DNA of 64,000 bases from Pseudarthrobacter enclensis (GCF_030811655.1 NZ_JAUSRE010000022.1:23822-87821); one strand, 5' to 3'; shown: positions 42,495-51,880, counted from the first letter of the stretch. Translations and numbers: made by a program. Notes: a model not told the origin generated them from the sequence alone.

Positions 42495-43405
42495 CCAGCG
42501 ATGACTACCCGCCCCCGGATCTCTCCCATCTCCAGCCCTGGGCCCAGACCATGGCCCGGCTGCCGGCGGAGGAACGAATCCGGCGCATCCGGGCGGACCG
42601 CTGGATCGGCTACCCCTTGGCCGTCCAGACCCTCACCCGGCTAGAAACGCTCTATGACTGGCCCGGCAAACAACGCATGCCTAACCTCCTGCTGATCGGA
42701 CCGACCAACAACGGCAAGTCCATGATCATCGAACGGTTCCGACGCCAGCACCCTGCGCACTCGGACGACGACCAGGAGCACATCCCCGTACTGTGCGTCC
42801 AGATGCCCTCCGAACCGTCCATCCCGCGGTTTTACACGGCCGTACTCGCCGCACTCGGCGCGCCCACGGTACCGCGCCGACGCGTCGCTGACCTGGAACA
42901 GCTCACCCTTGCCGTGCTCCGCCGCGTGGGAGTGCGGATCTTGGTAATTGACGAACTGCACAACGTGCTGGCCGGCCGGGCCGACGTCCGGCGTGAATTC
43001 TTGAACCTGCTGCGCTTCCTGGGGAACGAGCTGCGGATCCCGCTGGTGGGGGTAGGAACCCGTGAGGCCTATCTGGCCATCCGTTCCGATGATCAGCTCG
43101 AAAACCGGTTTGAGCCCGTCACGCTGCCTTTGTGGGAGGCCAACGCCGACCTGTCGTCGCTGCTGGCCAGCTTCGCCTCATCTTTCCCGCTTCATCAGCA
43201 CTCGAATCTGGCGACCGATGATATGGCCCGTTACCTCCTTACCCGGAGTGAGGGCACCATCGGGGAACTTACATTGCTCCTGACCGAAGCCGCAGTGGCC
43301 GCTGTGGACAGCGGTGAGGAATCCATCAATCACCGGACGCTGACGCTTGCCGAATACGACGGCCCCAGCATCCGGCGCCGGAAGTTCGAACGCGAGCTCA
43401 GGTGA
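42488..43405 (+). CDS. tniB: Tn402-family target-selection ATPase TniB
   Basis: Predicted 305-residue AAA+ ATPase with Walker A IGPTNNGKS and Walker B ILVIDELHN, which is the TniB pattern. The opening helix (LSHLQPWAQTMARLPAEERIRRIRADRWIG) is typical. Two adjacent GTG codons (42488, 42491) overlap the tniA stop, and the end overlaps tniQ by GTGA, so the three are one coupled operon. Confidence 0.92.
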   Translation: MVTSDDYPPPDLSHLQPWAQTMARLPAEERIRRIRADRWIGYPLAVQTLTRLETLYDWPGKQRMPNLLLIGPTNNGKSMIIERFRRQHPAHSDDDQEHIPVLCVQMPSEPSIPRFYTAVLAALGAPTVPRRRVADLEQLTLAVLRRVGVRILVIDELHNVLAGRADVRREFLNLLRFLGNELRIPLVGVGTREAYLAIRSDDQLENRFEPVTLPLWEANADLSSLLASFASSFPLHQHSNLATDDMARYLLTRSEGTIGELTLLLTEAAVAAVDSGEESINHRTLTLAEYDGPSIRRRKFERELR

Positions 43406-44589
43406 GACCGCCGGAGCGCTGGCCCTTGCACCCCGCGCCTGCAGAAACGGAATCGTTGTCCTCATGGATGCGGCGGATCGCCGCCAGCTACAGCATGTAC
43501 TCCTACGAACTGCTCGAACACGGACTTGGCCAGCAGGAACTTCGCGACGCCGAGCTGGACCTGGACCCGCCGGTGCACCTGCTCGAAGTGCTCGCCAAGC
43601 GCAGCGGGCTCGATCAACACCGCGTCAGCGCCATGACCATGTCCGGATGGGTGCCATGGCTCTTCGACACCCTCACCCCTGCACCCGATACATACGAAAC
43701 CTACGTGCACCAGTTCTCGCTGCTCCTGTCGCCCGGGCGGCGAAATATTTATGCTCCGCGAAAGTGGCTGCCGTGGCTCTCGGAAACCGCGGCGAAGCGG
43801 GGATGCCGTGAATGCCTGGAGTCCGGCTCGACGCTGCTGCTCTTCTGGCAAGTGCCGGTCATGGCCAGCTGCACGGTCCACCGGCGCCGGCTCGAGACCT
43901 ATGAAGGACACCCGGCGGACTACATCATGTGGACAGCTCCCGCCTATGACCAGCGGGCGCTTCCGGACTCGTTGTCCATCATGGACCGGCGGACCTGGCA
44001 GGCGATAACAACAGGATCCGTTGACCTTCCCCGGTATCCGGTTAACGCCGGCGTCTGGTTCCGGCTGCTGCGGACCCTCCTGGACGAACTCAGCACAGCT
44101 CAGGGACGTTACGGGAGGCAGCTGGATGACGTGCGCCGTGTCTGGGAACACTGCGGCCACCCGTTCCGGGCTGGCCTGCATTCATGGCAACCGTTCGAGA
44201 CCCTGAACTGGACCGTCCAGCAGCAACTGCTCGAAGCGGCCGCCGCGGCGATGGAACTGATCGAGGACGGCTCCCTGACCGCCCGGGGTACCTCCGGGCA
44301 CCTGCTGCGCCCCGAACCGGACACCGCGATCAGCGATGGAACCCCACCAGGATCACTGATAGGCGCCGACGGCGTGCAGAAGCGGCCGACACTGGATGAA
44401 CTCTGGAACCAGGCGACGGCTACCTTGGACTCGTGCATCGAAGCAGCCAAGACGGATCCCGTGGTCGCGAAGCACCTCTTCGACTTCGCACGCTACGGGT
44501 GCCGCAGTGAAGAATCTCTGCGCGGTCTTCGGGACACCTTCGCCGAGCTTCAGATACCCCTCAACTTTCTGTCACAAACAGAAGGATGA
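43402..44589 (+). CDS. tniQ: Transposition protein TniQ
   Basis: Predicted 395-residue protein. The N-terminus (PAETESLSSWMRRIAASYSM) is the TniQ signature. A zinc-finger-like set (GCREC, then ASCTVHRRRL) lies near residues 133-158. TniQ/TnsD-type proteins connect the target to the TniB filament. The frame is intact with a normal length and is followed by the res region. Confidence 0.88.
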   Translation: MRPPERWPLHPAPAETESLSSWMRRIAASYSMYSYELLEHGLGQQELRDAELDLDPPVHLLEVLAKRSGLDQHRVSAMTMSGWVPWLFDTLTPAPDTYETYVHQFSLLLSPGRRNIYAPRKWLPWLSETAAKRGCRECLESGSTLLLFWQVPVMASCTVHRRRLETYEGHPADYIMWTAPAYDQRALPDSLSIMDRRTWQAITTGSVDLPRYPVNAGVWFRLLRTLLDELSTAQGRYGRQLDDVRRVWEHCGHPFRAGLHSWQPFETLNWTVQQQLLEAAAAAMELIEDGSLTARGTSGHLLRPEPDTAISDGTPPGSLIGADGVQKRPTLDELWNQATATLDSCIEAAKTDPVVAKHLFDFARYGCRSEESLRGLRDTFAELQIPLNFLSQTEG

Positions 44590-44622
44590 CCACCCTTTGA
44601 CTGACGTAGAATAAATCACGGG

Positions 44623-44674
44623 TTAAGTGACGCAATTCGGACTCAGGCGGATTCAGACTTTTGCCGTCACTTAA
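44623..44674. repeat. Candidate res site of the transposon
   Basis: TTAAGTGACG at 44623-44632 is perfectly inverted as CGTCACTTAA at 44665-44674 in the tniQ-tniR gap. Another half-site, ACGTATAAATGACAG, follows at 44680-44694. The placement directly before tniR is as in Tn5053-type elements, where TniR resolves cointegrates here. Confidence 0.7.
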
Positions 44675-44705
44675 ACGAACGTATAAATGACAGAGGAGAA
44701 GTCGG

Positions 44706-45317
44706 GTGCTGGTCGGATACATGCGCGTCTCGAAAGCCGACGGTTCCCAAACCACGGACCTGCAGCGGGACGCACTCCTGGCCGCCGGTATCGAACAGAC
44801 TTCGCTTTACGAGGACATGGCCTCCGGGAAAAAGGATGACCGGCCCCACCTGGCCGCCTGCCTGAAAGCCCTGCGACACGGCGACACTCTGGTGGTGTGG
44901 AAGCTCGACCGGCTGGGCCGGGACCTGCGCCACCTGGTCAACATCGTCCACGACCTGACCGAGCGTGGCATCGGGCTCAAGGTCCTCACCGGGCAGGGGG
45001 CGGCTATCGACACCACGACCGCCTCCGGAAAGCTCGTCTTCGGGATCTTCGCCGCCCTTGCCGAATTCGAACGCGAACTTATCTCCGAACGCACCCTCGC
45101 CGGGCTCGCCTCGGCACGGGCCCGCGGCCGCAACGGCGGACGTCCCTACAAGATGACCCCAGCGAAGCTGCGGCTGGCCATGGCCTCGATGGGCAAGGCC
45201 GGCACTAATGTCGGTGAACTTTGCACCGAGCTCGGGATCACCCGCCAGACCCTGTACCGGCACGTATCGCCGACCGGAGATCTGCGCCCCGATGGCGAGA
45301 AGCTTCTCAATCGGTAG
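44706..45317 (+). CDS. tniR: Transposon resolvase TniR
   Basis: Predicted 203-residue serine recombinase (VLVGYMRVSKADGSQTTDLQ) with Ser9, VWKLDRLGRDLRHL and a C-terminal HTH (VGELCTELGITRQTLYRH). The GTG start follows GAGGAG. It ends the tni module. Downstream, 45318-45473 has a short direct repeat GTGCACAGGTT (45378, 45400) and no gene. Confidence 0.92.
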   Translation: MLVGYMRVSKADGSQTTDLQRDALLAAGIEQTSLYEDMASGKKDDRPHLAACLKALRHGDTLVVWKLDRLGRDLRHLVNIVHDLTERGIGLKVLTGQGAAIDTTTASGKLVFGIFAALAEFERELISERTLAGLASARARGRNGGRPYKMTPAKLRLAMASMGKAGTNVGELCTELGITRQTLYRHVSPTGDLRPDGEKLLNR

Positions 45318-45473
45318 AAGCGGGGCGGCGGTCGCTGGCGGCGGCAATGCTGAGTGAATCCTTTTGCCTGGGGTCGAGTGCACAGGTTCAAAATCCCAGG
45401 TGCACAGGTTTTGCGGATTCATTCGGGCCATGTCCGCCTTCGCTGGTCTTCATGGGGCCGCTGCAGCGACGAA

Positions 45474-45505
45474 AAGGACCCTGACCGGATTCGGTCAGGG
45501 TCCTT
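45474..45505 (-). terminator. Terminator of the first SulP gene
   Basis: AAGGACCCTGACC and GGTCAGGGTCCTT form a perfect 13-bp stem with a 6-base loop, 20 bp past the SulP stop. On the minus strand it runs into TTTTCG. Confidence 0.8.
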
Positions 45506-45525
45506 CAGTCATTCGTGGCGGTTGG

Positions 45526-47049
45526 CTAGTGGCCTGCGCCGAGTTTCCCGCCGAGGCGTTCGCGCATGAGGATGCTGGCATCGTTGAGGCCGATGATCTT
45601 CACGTCCTTGCCGTGGTGGTGGTATTTCTCGGTGATGGCGTCCAGGGCTGCGATGGTGGAGGCGTCCCAGAGGTGGGAGGCGTGCATATCGATGATCACG
45701 TGTTCCGGATCGTGGGCGTATTCGAACTGGGTGTAGAGGTCGTTGGAGGAGGCGAAGAACAGTTCGCCGTCCACTACGTAGGTGGCGGTTTCGTGGCCGT
45801 CCACGGTCTTGACGGTGCGTTCGACGGTGACGAAGTGGGCCACGCGGCGGGCGAACATCACCATGGCCACGAGGACGCCGACGCCGACGCCGATGGCCAG
45901 GTTGTGGGTGGCGACGGTGACGATGACGGTGGCGACCATGACCAGGGTTTCGCTCTTGGGCATCATCTTCAGGGTGCGGGGGTGGATGCTGTGCCAGTCG
46001 AAGGTGGCCCAGGATACGAAGATCATCACTGCGACGAGGGCGGCCATGGGGATGACCGAGACTACGCCTCCGAGCGCCACCACCAGGATCAGCAGGAAAA
46101 CGCCGGCAAGGAAGGTCGATATGCGTGTGCGGGCGCCGGAGGCTTTGACGTTGATCATGGTCTGGCCGATCATGGCGCAACCGCCCATGCCGCCGGTAAA
46201 ACCGGTAATGATGTTGGCCACGCCCTGGCCCCAGGCCTCCCGGGTTTTGTGGGAGCGGGTGTCCGTGACGTCATCGACCAGCTTGGCGGTCATCAGGGAT
46301 TCCAGGAGCCCCACGAAGGCCATGGCAAGCGCGAACGGGAAGAGTACCTGCAGGGTCTCCAGTGTGAACGGCACGTTGGGGATGAACAGTGACGGCAGTG
46401 ATTCGGGCAGGTCGCCCTTGTCGCCTACGGTGGGGACCACGATGGAGGCCAGGACGGTGATGAGGGTCAGGACCACGATGGCGACCAGCGGGGCGGGAAC
46501 GACGTTGGTCAGTTTGGGCAGTCCGAAGACAATGACCAGGGCCAGCGCCACCAGCGGGTAGACCAGCCACGGGACGCCGAGCAGTTCGGGGACCTGGGAC
46601 ATGAAGATCAGGATGGCCAGGGCGTTGACGAAGCCCACCATGACAGAGCGGGGGATGAAGCGCATGAGCTTGGCCACCCCGGACAGACCCAGGATGATCT
46701 GGAAGATGCCGGCGAGGATGACGGCGGCGATGAAGTAGTCCACGCCGTGGGACTTCACCAGCGGGGCGATCACCAGGGCGATAGCGCCGGTGGCGGCGGA
46801 GATCATGGCCGGGCGTCCGCCGACGAAGGCGATGGTGACGGCCATGGTGAAGGAGGCGAAGAGTCCCAGGCGAGGATCGACGCCGGCGATGATCGAGAAG
46901 GCGATCGCTTCGGGGATCAGGGCCAGGGCGACGACGAGGCCGGCGAGGACTTCGGTCTTGAGCCGTCTGGGGGATTTGAGGGTTTCCCGGACAGACTGAA
47001 GCTGCTCGGGCGTGAATGCCGGGGCATCCGTGGCTGGTTTAACGGCCAA
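45526..47049 (-). CDS. SulP-family anion transporter 1
   Basis: Predicted 507-residue membrane protein with about 12-14 hydrophobic helices and the SulP core (EVLAGLVVALALIPEAIAFS; GFTGGMGGCAMIGQTMINV). The C-terminal STAS domain (about residues 425-500) has VIIDMHASHLWDASTIAALD, with a serine or threonine at the anti-anti-sigma phosphorylation position. Family members carry bicarbonate, sulfate or dicarboxylates; the substrate is not readable here. It is transcribed away from MerR 1, with a palindromic operator between, and is strongly similar to SulP 2 at 52414. Confidence 0.88.
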   Translation of the reverse strand: MAVKPATDAPAFTPEQLQSVRETLKSPRRLKTEVLAGLVVALALIPEAIAFSIIAGVDPRLGLFASFTMAVTIAFVGGRPAMISAATGAIALVIAPLVKSHGVDYFIAAVILAGIFQIILGLSGVAKLMRFIPRSVMVGFVNALAILIFMSQVPELLGVPWLVYPLVALALVIVFGLPKLTNVVPAPLVAIVVLTLITVLASIVVPTVGDKGDLPESLPSLFIPNVPFTLETLQVLFPFALAMAFVGLLESLMTAKLVDDVTDTRSHKTREAWGQGVANIITGFTGGMGGCAMIGQTMINVKASGARTRISTFLAGVFLLILVVALGGVVSVIPMAALVAVMIFVSWATFDWHSIHPRTLKMMPKSETLVMVATVIVTVATHNLAIGVGVGVLVAMVMFARRVAHFVTVERTVKTVDGHETATYVVDGELFFASSNDLYTQFEYAHDPEHVIIDMHASHLWDASTIAALDAITEKYHHHGKDVKIIGLNDASILMRERLGGKLGAGH

Positions 47050-47185
47050 TGCTGGCTCCGTTTCAGGCTCAAGAAGACGCGCGGGAGCGGCTTCGACTGT
47101 TCAGGGGAAACTGGGGGCGCACCGGAGCGCCGTGAATGAGAACACCAGCAACTAGGCTTGGACGTCTACACCCATTTCCCCCAAG

Positions 47186-47207
47186 TCTACCCTAACGTGG
47201 TGGTAGA
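47186..47207. promoter_or_regulatory. MerR-type operator between SulP 1 and MerR 1
   Basis: The left half TCTACCCTAACG is identical to the half-sites at 50192 and 58612. The right half TGGTGGTAGA is a degenerate complement. A TAGAGT hexamer at 47204-47209 overlaps the right arm and could be the -10 of the merR promoter, as in MerR-controlled promoters where the operator fills the spacer. Confidence 0.75.
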
Positions 47208-47237
47208 GTTTAGGCCGGGCAACGCAGGAGGTCATTC

Positions 47238-47621
47238 ATGACGGAACGGATCAGCAGCCGCACCATGCATATTGGTGAACTGGCTGAAAGGACCGGGCTG
47301 TCCCTGAGGACTATCCGCCACTATGACGAGGTCGGGCTTCTGCCCGCCACGGGACGCACCGAGGGTGGGTTCAGGGTCTATGCCGAGAACGATGTCGAGC
47401 GGCTGACACTGATCAAACAGATGAAGCCCCTGGGATTCTCTCTTGAGGAGATGGCGGAGATCCTGGACATCCTCTCCGCCCTGGAATCCGGGGCCGCAGA
47501 GGGGGCTGGCCGGGAGAAGCTCGCGGAATTCATGGAACGGGCGAAAAGCCAGCGCGCAAAGATCGCACGGAACCTGTCCCAGGCTGATGAGTTCATTGAA
47601 CGGATGGGCAAGAACAGTTAG
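47238..47621 (+). CDS. MerR-family regulator 1 of the cargo regulon
   Basis: Predicted 127-residue protein. The MerR winged-helix is clear (MHIGELAERTGLSLRTIRHY, then DEVGLLPATGRTEGGFRVY), followed by a dimerisation helix with a positively charged end (AKSQRAKIARNLSQADEF). There is no cysteine-rich metal loop, so metal sensing is unlikely. AGGAGG lies 6 bases before the ATG. The palindrome upstream probably makes it autoregulatory and controls the divergent SulP gene. Confidence 0.88.
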   Translation: MTERISSRTMHIGELAERTGLSLRTIRHYDEVGLLPATGRTEGGFRVYAENDVERLTLIKQMKPLGFSLEEMAEILDILSALESGAAEGAGREKLAEFMERAKSQRAKIARNLSQADEFIERMGKNS

Positions 47622-47624
47622 GCC

Positions 47625-48044
47625 CTAGCTGCTCAGCCAGGTGTAACGGGTGGTGAGCGCATGGATCAGATGGTTTTTTGATACCTGCTGCTCCGTTGTC
47701 ACGACAGGCCTGTGCTGCAGCGCTTCGGTGAACAGCCCGAGCCGCAGGCGGTACCGTGCGGCGAGTTCCGAGGCCGGCTGCTGTCCGAGGGTATCTATGA
47801 CCCGGACCATGTCGCGCATGTCCTCGATCCGGAAGTTGAGCACGCTCATCGCGCTGAGAATTTCCAGTACCGGGATCTGTTCAACACCGAACAAGGGCCC
47901 GTGCTCGGGGTCTTCTTCGAGGGCTTTGATGATCCTTAGGGTGACCAGGTGATGGACTGATTCGGCGGAGACCCCGGCGGCTGCTGCCGCGCCGCGGATG
48001 TCCAGCAGGTTGCTGCTGTGGGGTAGGGCCTCAAACGGTGTCAC
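47625..48044 (-). CDS. Degenerate MerR-like protein
   Basis: Predicted 139-residue protein. Residues 12-45 (SNLLDIRGAAAAAGVSAESVHHLVTLRII) are spaced like a MerR DNA-binding domain. However, the arginines and tyrosine of the usual recognition helix and wing (RTIRHYD, GFRVY) are absent. The rest (LEILSAMSVLNFRIEDMRDMVRVIDTL) matches the MerR dimerisation part. It may bind another MerR protein or a ligand without binding DNA. It lies 52 bp downstream of the acyltransferase in the same direction and converges with MerR 1. Confidence 0.7.
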   Translation of the reverse strand: MTPFEALPHSSNLLDIRGAAAAAGVSAESVHHLVTLRIIKALEEDPEHGPLFGVEQIPVLEILSAMSVLNFRIEDMRDMVRVIDTLGQQPASELAARYRLRLGLFTEALQHRPVVTTEQQVSKNHLIHALTTRYTWLSS

Positions 48045-48096
48045 GATACGCTCCCGGGCTCGTTAGTGATGGAAATTCTCTTGACATGGCAGCCGG

Positions 48097-50118
48097 TCAG
48101 CCGCCCCAGCCCGTGGCGGCCAATAAAGTGCGCTTCACGGCCGGGGTCATGGTTTCGACGTAGGTTTTGTTGAGGTGGTCGTGGTCCCGGTAGACGTAGA
48201 CATTGCCCATGACCGCCGGGCATGTCGTGTCTGTGCAGATGCTGTTGGTGAGGTCCACGGAGTGCAGGAGGGGTTCGCGGGTGGCCAGCTCCTCCAGCGG
48301 GTTCACCTCGAGCAGGACCTCGTCCCTGGCGGGGTTGCACTGGTGGGAGTCCTGGCCGTGCAGGCCCACGCAGGCGAACATGTGGAACGGGAACCGCGGG
48401 TTGTCGCGTACGGCTGCGACTTCGATGCCGGCATCAAGGAAGGGCCGGATGCCTTGCTCATAGGCGGGGACGAGTCCTTCCCTGGGTTCGTCCTCGTAGC
48501 TGAGGGTGCCGTGGGTGATGACGGCGTCGGGGGCCAGGTCAAGGACGTAGTCCCGGGCTGCATCGTTGCGCTCGTTGCATTCGGTGTCGCGTTCGGGTGA
48601 CTGGGCGCCGTACCGGCAGGCGTTCTTGAGCAGGGAAATCATCCGCCAGTTGTGCTCCTGCGCGGTGGGGACCAGGGCCGGCATGAGCTGTTGTGCATGC
48701 GAGTCGCCGATCACCACAACGGTTTTTGTGGCTTCGGTGTCCGGTTCGATCTGCTGGCAGGATTCCAGGGCCGGATGCCCGGGGGCGTAGCCGGGGGTGC
48801 AGGAGGGGCCGGCGTTGCCCCATTCATCATCCAGTGCGGTTTCGGCCGGGATGAGCGGGGCGTCGGGAAGGTCCTGGCCGGTATGTCCGGGCTCCAGTAC
48901 AGCGGCGCCGGGGTTCAGGTTCAGCTGCTCGGCCTGCACGCGGAGTTGGCGTTCGGTGAGTCCGATGCGCGTTTCCCATGCCCCGAGCGGGATTGCGACG
49001 CCGATGGCCAGGGCGATGGTCAGGGCGGCGCTGCGGCGTTTACGCCGGTGCATCCAGCCCCACGAGCGCAGCGGGCGCTCCACCAGCCGGGTGGTCAGCC
49101 AGGCCAGGATGCCCGAGGCGCCGATGATGAAAGCGCCGGCAGCTGCGGTGACTCCGGCTTCCTGGGTCAGGACCAGGTAGGTGATCAGGACCGACCAGTG
49201 CCACAGGTAAAGGGCGTAGGAGATTCCCCCGAGTTTCCGGACCGGCGCGGCGGTCAGGAGCCGGTCAGCCCCGAAACGGTGTCCTGTATTGCCGGCGGTG
49301 ATGACCATGGCTGCGCCGAGGGTGGGGATGAGGGCGGCCCATCCCGGGAACTGGTTGTCCACCTGGATCACTGCCCCGCAGAACAGGATCGCGGCCAGCC
49401 CGGCCCAGCCCAGCACGATCCGGGCCGGCTTTCCCGGGCGGAGGTACGGCAGTACCAGGGCCAGCAAGGAGCCGAGGGCGAATTCCCAGAGGCGGGTGCG
49501 GGTGTCGAAGTAGGCAAAGGACTGGTTGGTGGCTGTCTGGTGGATTGAAAAGGCCAGGGAGAGTGCAAAGATCACGCCGAACAGGACGGCGGCGAGAGCG
49601 CGGAACGACAAGCCCGTCCGCCGGGCCGCGGCGTGGACGCCCAGCAGCAGGAGGGGCCACAAGATGAACACCTGGCCCTGGATGGACATTGACCAGAAGT
49701 GCTGGAAGGGACTGGCTGTTGCTGCCTGCGCAGCCTGGTAGTCCACGGCACCGAAAGCCATCGCCCAGTTCTGTACATAGAACAGGGACGCCCAGGCGTG
49801 TTCAATCAGCTCCGCCCAACGGACTTGGGGAAAGAACGCCGCCCCCGCCGCGACGGTGGCCAGCAGCACGATCGCGGCGGGCGGGAGCAGCCGGCTGAAG
49901 ATCCTCGCCCAGTACCGCCGCAGCCTGAACGGCTCACCCGAGCGCACACGCTCCGCGAATGACAGGGTGAGGAGGAATGCCGAGACCAGCAGGAACACAT
50001 CCACCCCGCCGGACACCCGGCCGAACCAGACGTGATAGAGCACCACGATGAGCAGCGCGACCGCGCGCAGGCCCTGAACTTCGGGCCGGAACCGCGTTCC
50101 GGACTGAGGTTCAGCCAT
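48097..50118 (-). CDS. OafA/YrhL-type membrane acyltransferase with SGNH domain
   Basis: Predicted 673-residue protein. The acyltransferase-3 part has about ten helices and starts FRPEVQGLRAVALLIVVLYH. Its conserved RSLAVLLV-like arginine/histidine residues are RAVALLIVVLYH; RYWARIFSR follows. The extracytoplasmic C-terminal SGNH domain has VVVIGDSHAQQLMPAL, and the last block may supply the catalytic Asp-His. Such proteins O-acetylate wall polysaccharides or other exported glycans. ATG at 50118 (MAEPQSG) is the natural start; the frame stays open through the antisense of prfC but is not homologous. It shares its start region with prfC through a perfect palindrome. Confidence 0.88.
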   Translation of the reverse strand: MAEPQSGTRFRPEVQGLRAVALLIVVLYHVWFGRVSGGVDVFLLVSAFLLTLSFAERVRSGEPFRLRRYWARIFSRLLPPAAIVLLATVAAGAAFFPQVRWAELIEHAWASLFYVQNWAMAFGAVDYQAAQAATASPFQHFWSMSIQGQVFILWPLLLLGVHAAARRTGLSFRALAAVLFGVIFALSLAFSIHQTATNQSFAYFDTRTRLWEFALGSLLALVLPYLRPGKPARIVLGWAGLAAILFCGAVIQVDNQFPGWAALIPTLGAAMVITAGNTGHRFGADRLLTAAPVRKLGGISYALYLWHWSVLITYLVLTQEAGVTAAAGAFIIGASGILAWLTTRLVERPLRSWGWMHRRKRRSAALTIALAIGVAIPLGAWETRIGLTERQLRVQAEQLNLNPGAAVLEPGHTGQDLPDAPLIPAETALDDEWGNAGPSCTPGYAPGHPALESCQQIEPDTEATKTVVVIGDSHAQQLMPALVPTAQEHNWRMISLLKNACRYGAQSPERDTECNERNDAARDYVLDLAPDAVITHGTLSYEDEPREGLVPAYEQGIRPFLDAGIEVAAVRDNPRFPFHMFACVGLHGQDSHQCNPARDEVLLEVNPLEELATREPLLHSVDLTNSICTDTTCPAVMGNVYVYRDHDHLNKTYVETMTPAVKRTLLAATGWGG

Positions 50119-50182
50119 GAGCGTTCTGTGCGTGGGGGTCGGCAAAATACTCCTGCAGGGTCCGGTGGGTGATAACGCTTCG

Positions 50183-50222
50183 CAACTACACTCTACCCTA
50201 ACGTTAGGGTAGAGTGTAGTTG
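50183..50222. promoter_or_regulatory. Perfect 40-bp palindrome between acyltransferase and prfC
   Basis: The left arm CAACTACACTCTACCCTAAC is followed without a spacer by its exact complement. The inner 22 bp are the ideal form of the cargo operator. Because the site is fully symmetric, each strand carries the same ACTACA ... TAGAGT arrangement (19-base spacing), a MerR-like long-spacer promoter in both directions. It serves the leftward acyltransferase and the rightward prfC. Confidence 0.9.
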
Positions 50223-50262
50223 ACGTAGGAACATCAACGATGGAGCAGCCGGAAGGCCCAGA

Positions 50263-51858
50263 ATGCCCAGGACAGCAAACATCCCCGCCCTGCACAGCCC
50301 GCCCGTCCTCGAGGAGGCGGGCAGGCGCCGCACGTTCGCGGTCATTTCCCACCCCGACGCGGGCAAGTCCACGCTCACCGAAGCGCTGGCGCTCTATGCC
50401 AGCGTGATCAAGGACGCCGGGGTCACGCACGGCAAGTCCAGCCGGCACGGGACGGTCTCGGACTGGATGGGGCTGGAGCAGGAGCGCGGAATTTCGATCA
50501 GCTCCGCCGCCCTTCAGCTGAACCATCGGGGCGCGGTCCTGAATGTGGTGGACACCCCGGGCCACGCGGACTTTTCCGAGGACACCTACCGGGTCCTGGC
50601 AGCGGTCGATTTTGCGGTGATGCTGATCGACGCCGCCAAGGGCTTTGAGCCCCAGACCCTGAAGCTCCTGGCCGTGTGCCGGCGGCGGGGGCTTCCGATC
50701 ATCACGGTGATCAACAAGTGGGACCGGCCAGGGCTTGAAGCCCTTGACCTCATCGACGGGGTTGCCGGGCGGACCGGCATGGCTCCTGTGCCGTTGACGT
50801 GGCCGGCGGGCAGGGCCGGGGCCTTTACCGGGCTCTTTGACCTTCGCAGCGGGGAAGCGGTGCGGCTGGAAGCGGTCCGGGGCGGTGCGTTGCCCAGCCT
50901 GGAAACACCAGTGCCGGGCGGATCCGGGGCGATGGAGGGGCAGTGGCGGGAGGCGCTGGAGGAGGCCGAACTCGTCGCGGACTCCCATGGAGAATTCGAT
51001 CGGGAAGCCTTTCACGCAGCACGGCAGACCCCCGTCCTGTTCACCGCCGCCGCCAAAAACTTCGGCGTGCGGCAGCTGCTGGACGTGCTTGCCGAACTCG
51101 GCCCGGCCCCGTCGGCCCGCGCCACCGCGGAGGGCGGGCACCAGCCCGTGGATGCCGGCTTTTCCGGGTTCGTCTTCAAGGTCCAGGCAGGCCAGGACGC
51201 CGCGCACCGCGACCACATCGCCTTCCTAAGGGTCTGCTCCGGAATTTTTGAACGCGGCATGATCCTGACCAACGCCCGGCTGGGACGCCCGTTCGCCACC
51301 AAGTACGCCCACCGGGTCATCGGGCGCAGCCGGGAAGTCATTGATGTTGCCTGGCCCGGGGACATCGTCGGGCTCGTCAACGCCGCCAGCCTGCGGGTCG
51401 GGGACAGCCTCTACGCCACCGAACCGGTCCGGTTTCCGGAGATCCCGCACTTCGCCCCGGAACTCTTCACGGTCGCCCGGGCCGCAGACCCGGGGCGGTA
51501 CAAACAGTTCCGGCGCGGCATCACCCAGCTCGAACACGAAGGCGTGGTCCAGGTCCTGCGCTCGGACCGGCGCGGGGAACAGGCGCCCGTCCTGGCGGCA
51601 GTAGGGGCCCTGCAGTTCGAGGTGGCGCAGCACCGCATGGCCGGGGAATTCCACGCCCCGGCAACCTTTGAAGCCCTGCCCTACACCCTGGCGATGCACG
51701 TGGACGCGAAGGGCTCCAGCCTGCCCGAAACCTTCCGCGGCGGTGAAATCATGCACCGCTCCGACGGGGAAGCCCTGGCGCTCTTCGCGGACCGGTACAA
51801 ACTCGCGCACTTCCGCGAGGACAACCCCGGCGTGGAGCTCACGGACATCGGCGCCTGA
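50263..51858 (+). CDS. prfC: Peptide chain release factor 3 (translational GTPase)
   Basis: Predicted 531-residue protein. G1 is SHPDAGKST (29-37), the switch II/G3 box is DTPGHADF (97-104), and G4 is NKWD (151-154). The RF3-specific C-terminal domains follow (ALQFEVAQHRMAGEF; AHFREDNPGVELTDIGA). RF3 removes class I release factors after termination. Length and motifs are complete, so it should be active. It is unusual as transposon cargo under a dedicated operator; a second chromosomal copy is expected but cannot be seen here. Confidence 0.93.
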   Translation: MPRTANIPALHSPPVLEEAGRRRTFAVISHPDAGKSTLTEALALYASVIKDAGVTHGKSSRHGTVSDWMGLEQERGISISSAALQLNHRGAVLNVVDTPGHADFSEDTYRVLAAVDFAVMLIDAAKGFEPQTLKLLAVCRRRGLPIITVINKWDRPGLEALDLIDGVAGRTGMAPVPLTWPAGRAGAFTGLFDLRSGEAVRLEAVRGGALPSLETPVPGGSGAMEGQWREALEEAELVADSHGEFDREAFHAARQTPVLFTAAAKNFGVRQLLDVLAELGPAPSARATAEGGHQPVDAGFSGFVFKVQAGQDAAHRDHIAFLRVCSGIFERGMILTNARLGRPFATKYAHRVIGRSREVIDVAWPGDIVGLVNAASLRVGDSLYATEPVRFPEIPHFAPELFTVARAADPGRYKQFRRGITQLEHEGVVQVLRSDRRGEQAPVLAAVGALQFEVAQHRMAGEFHAPATFEALPYTLAMHVDAKGSSLPETFRGGEIMHRSDGEALALFADRYKLAHFREDNPGVELTDIGA

Positions 51859-51880
51859 CCGCGCGCGTGCCACCCTGGGG

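Noticed and set aside
50119..51216. N-terminal extension of the acyltransferase into the prfC region
   Set aside because: The frame stays open but lies antisense to prfC and across the palindrome; homology starts at MAEPQSGTRFRPE (50118).
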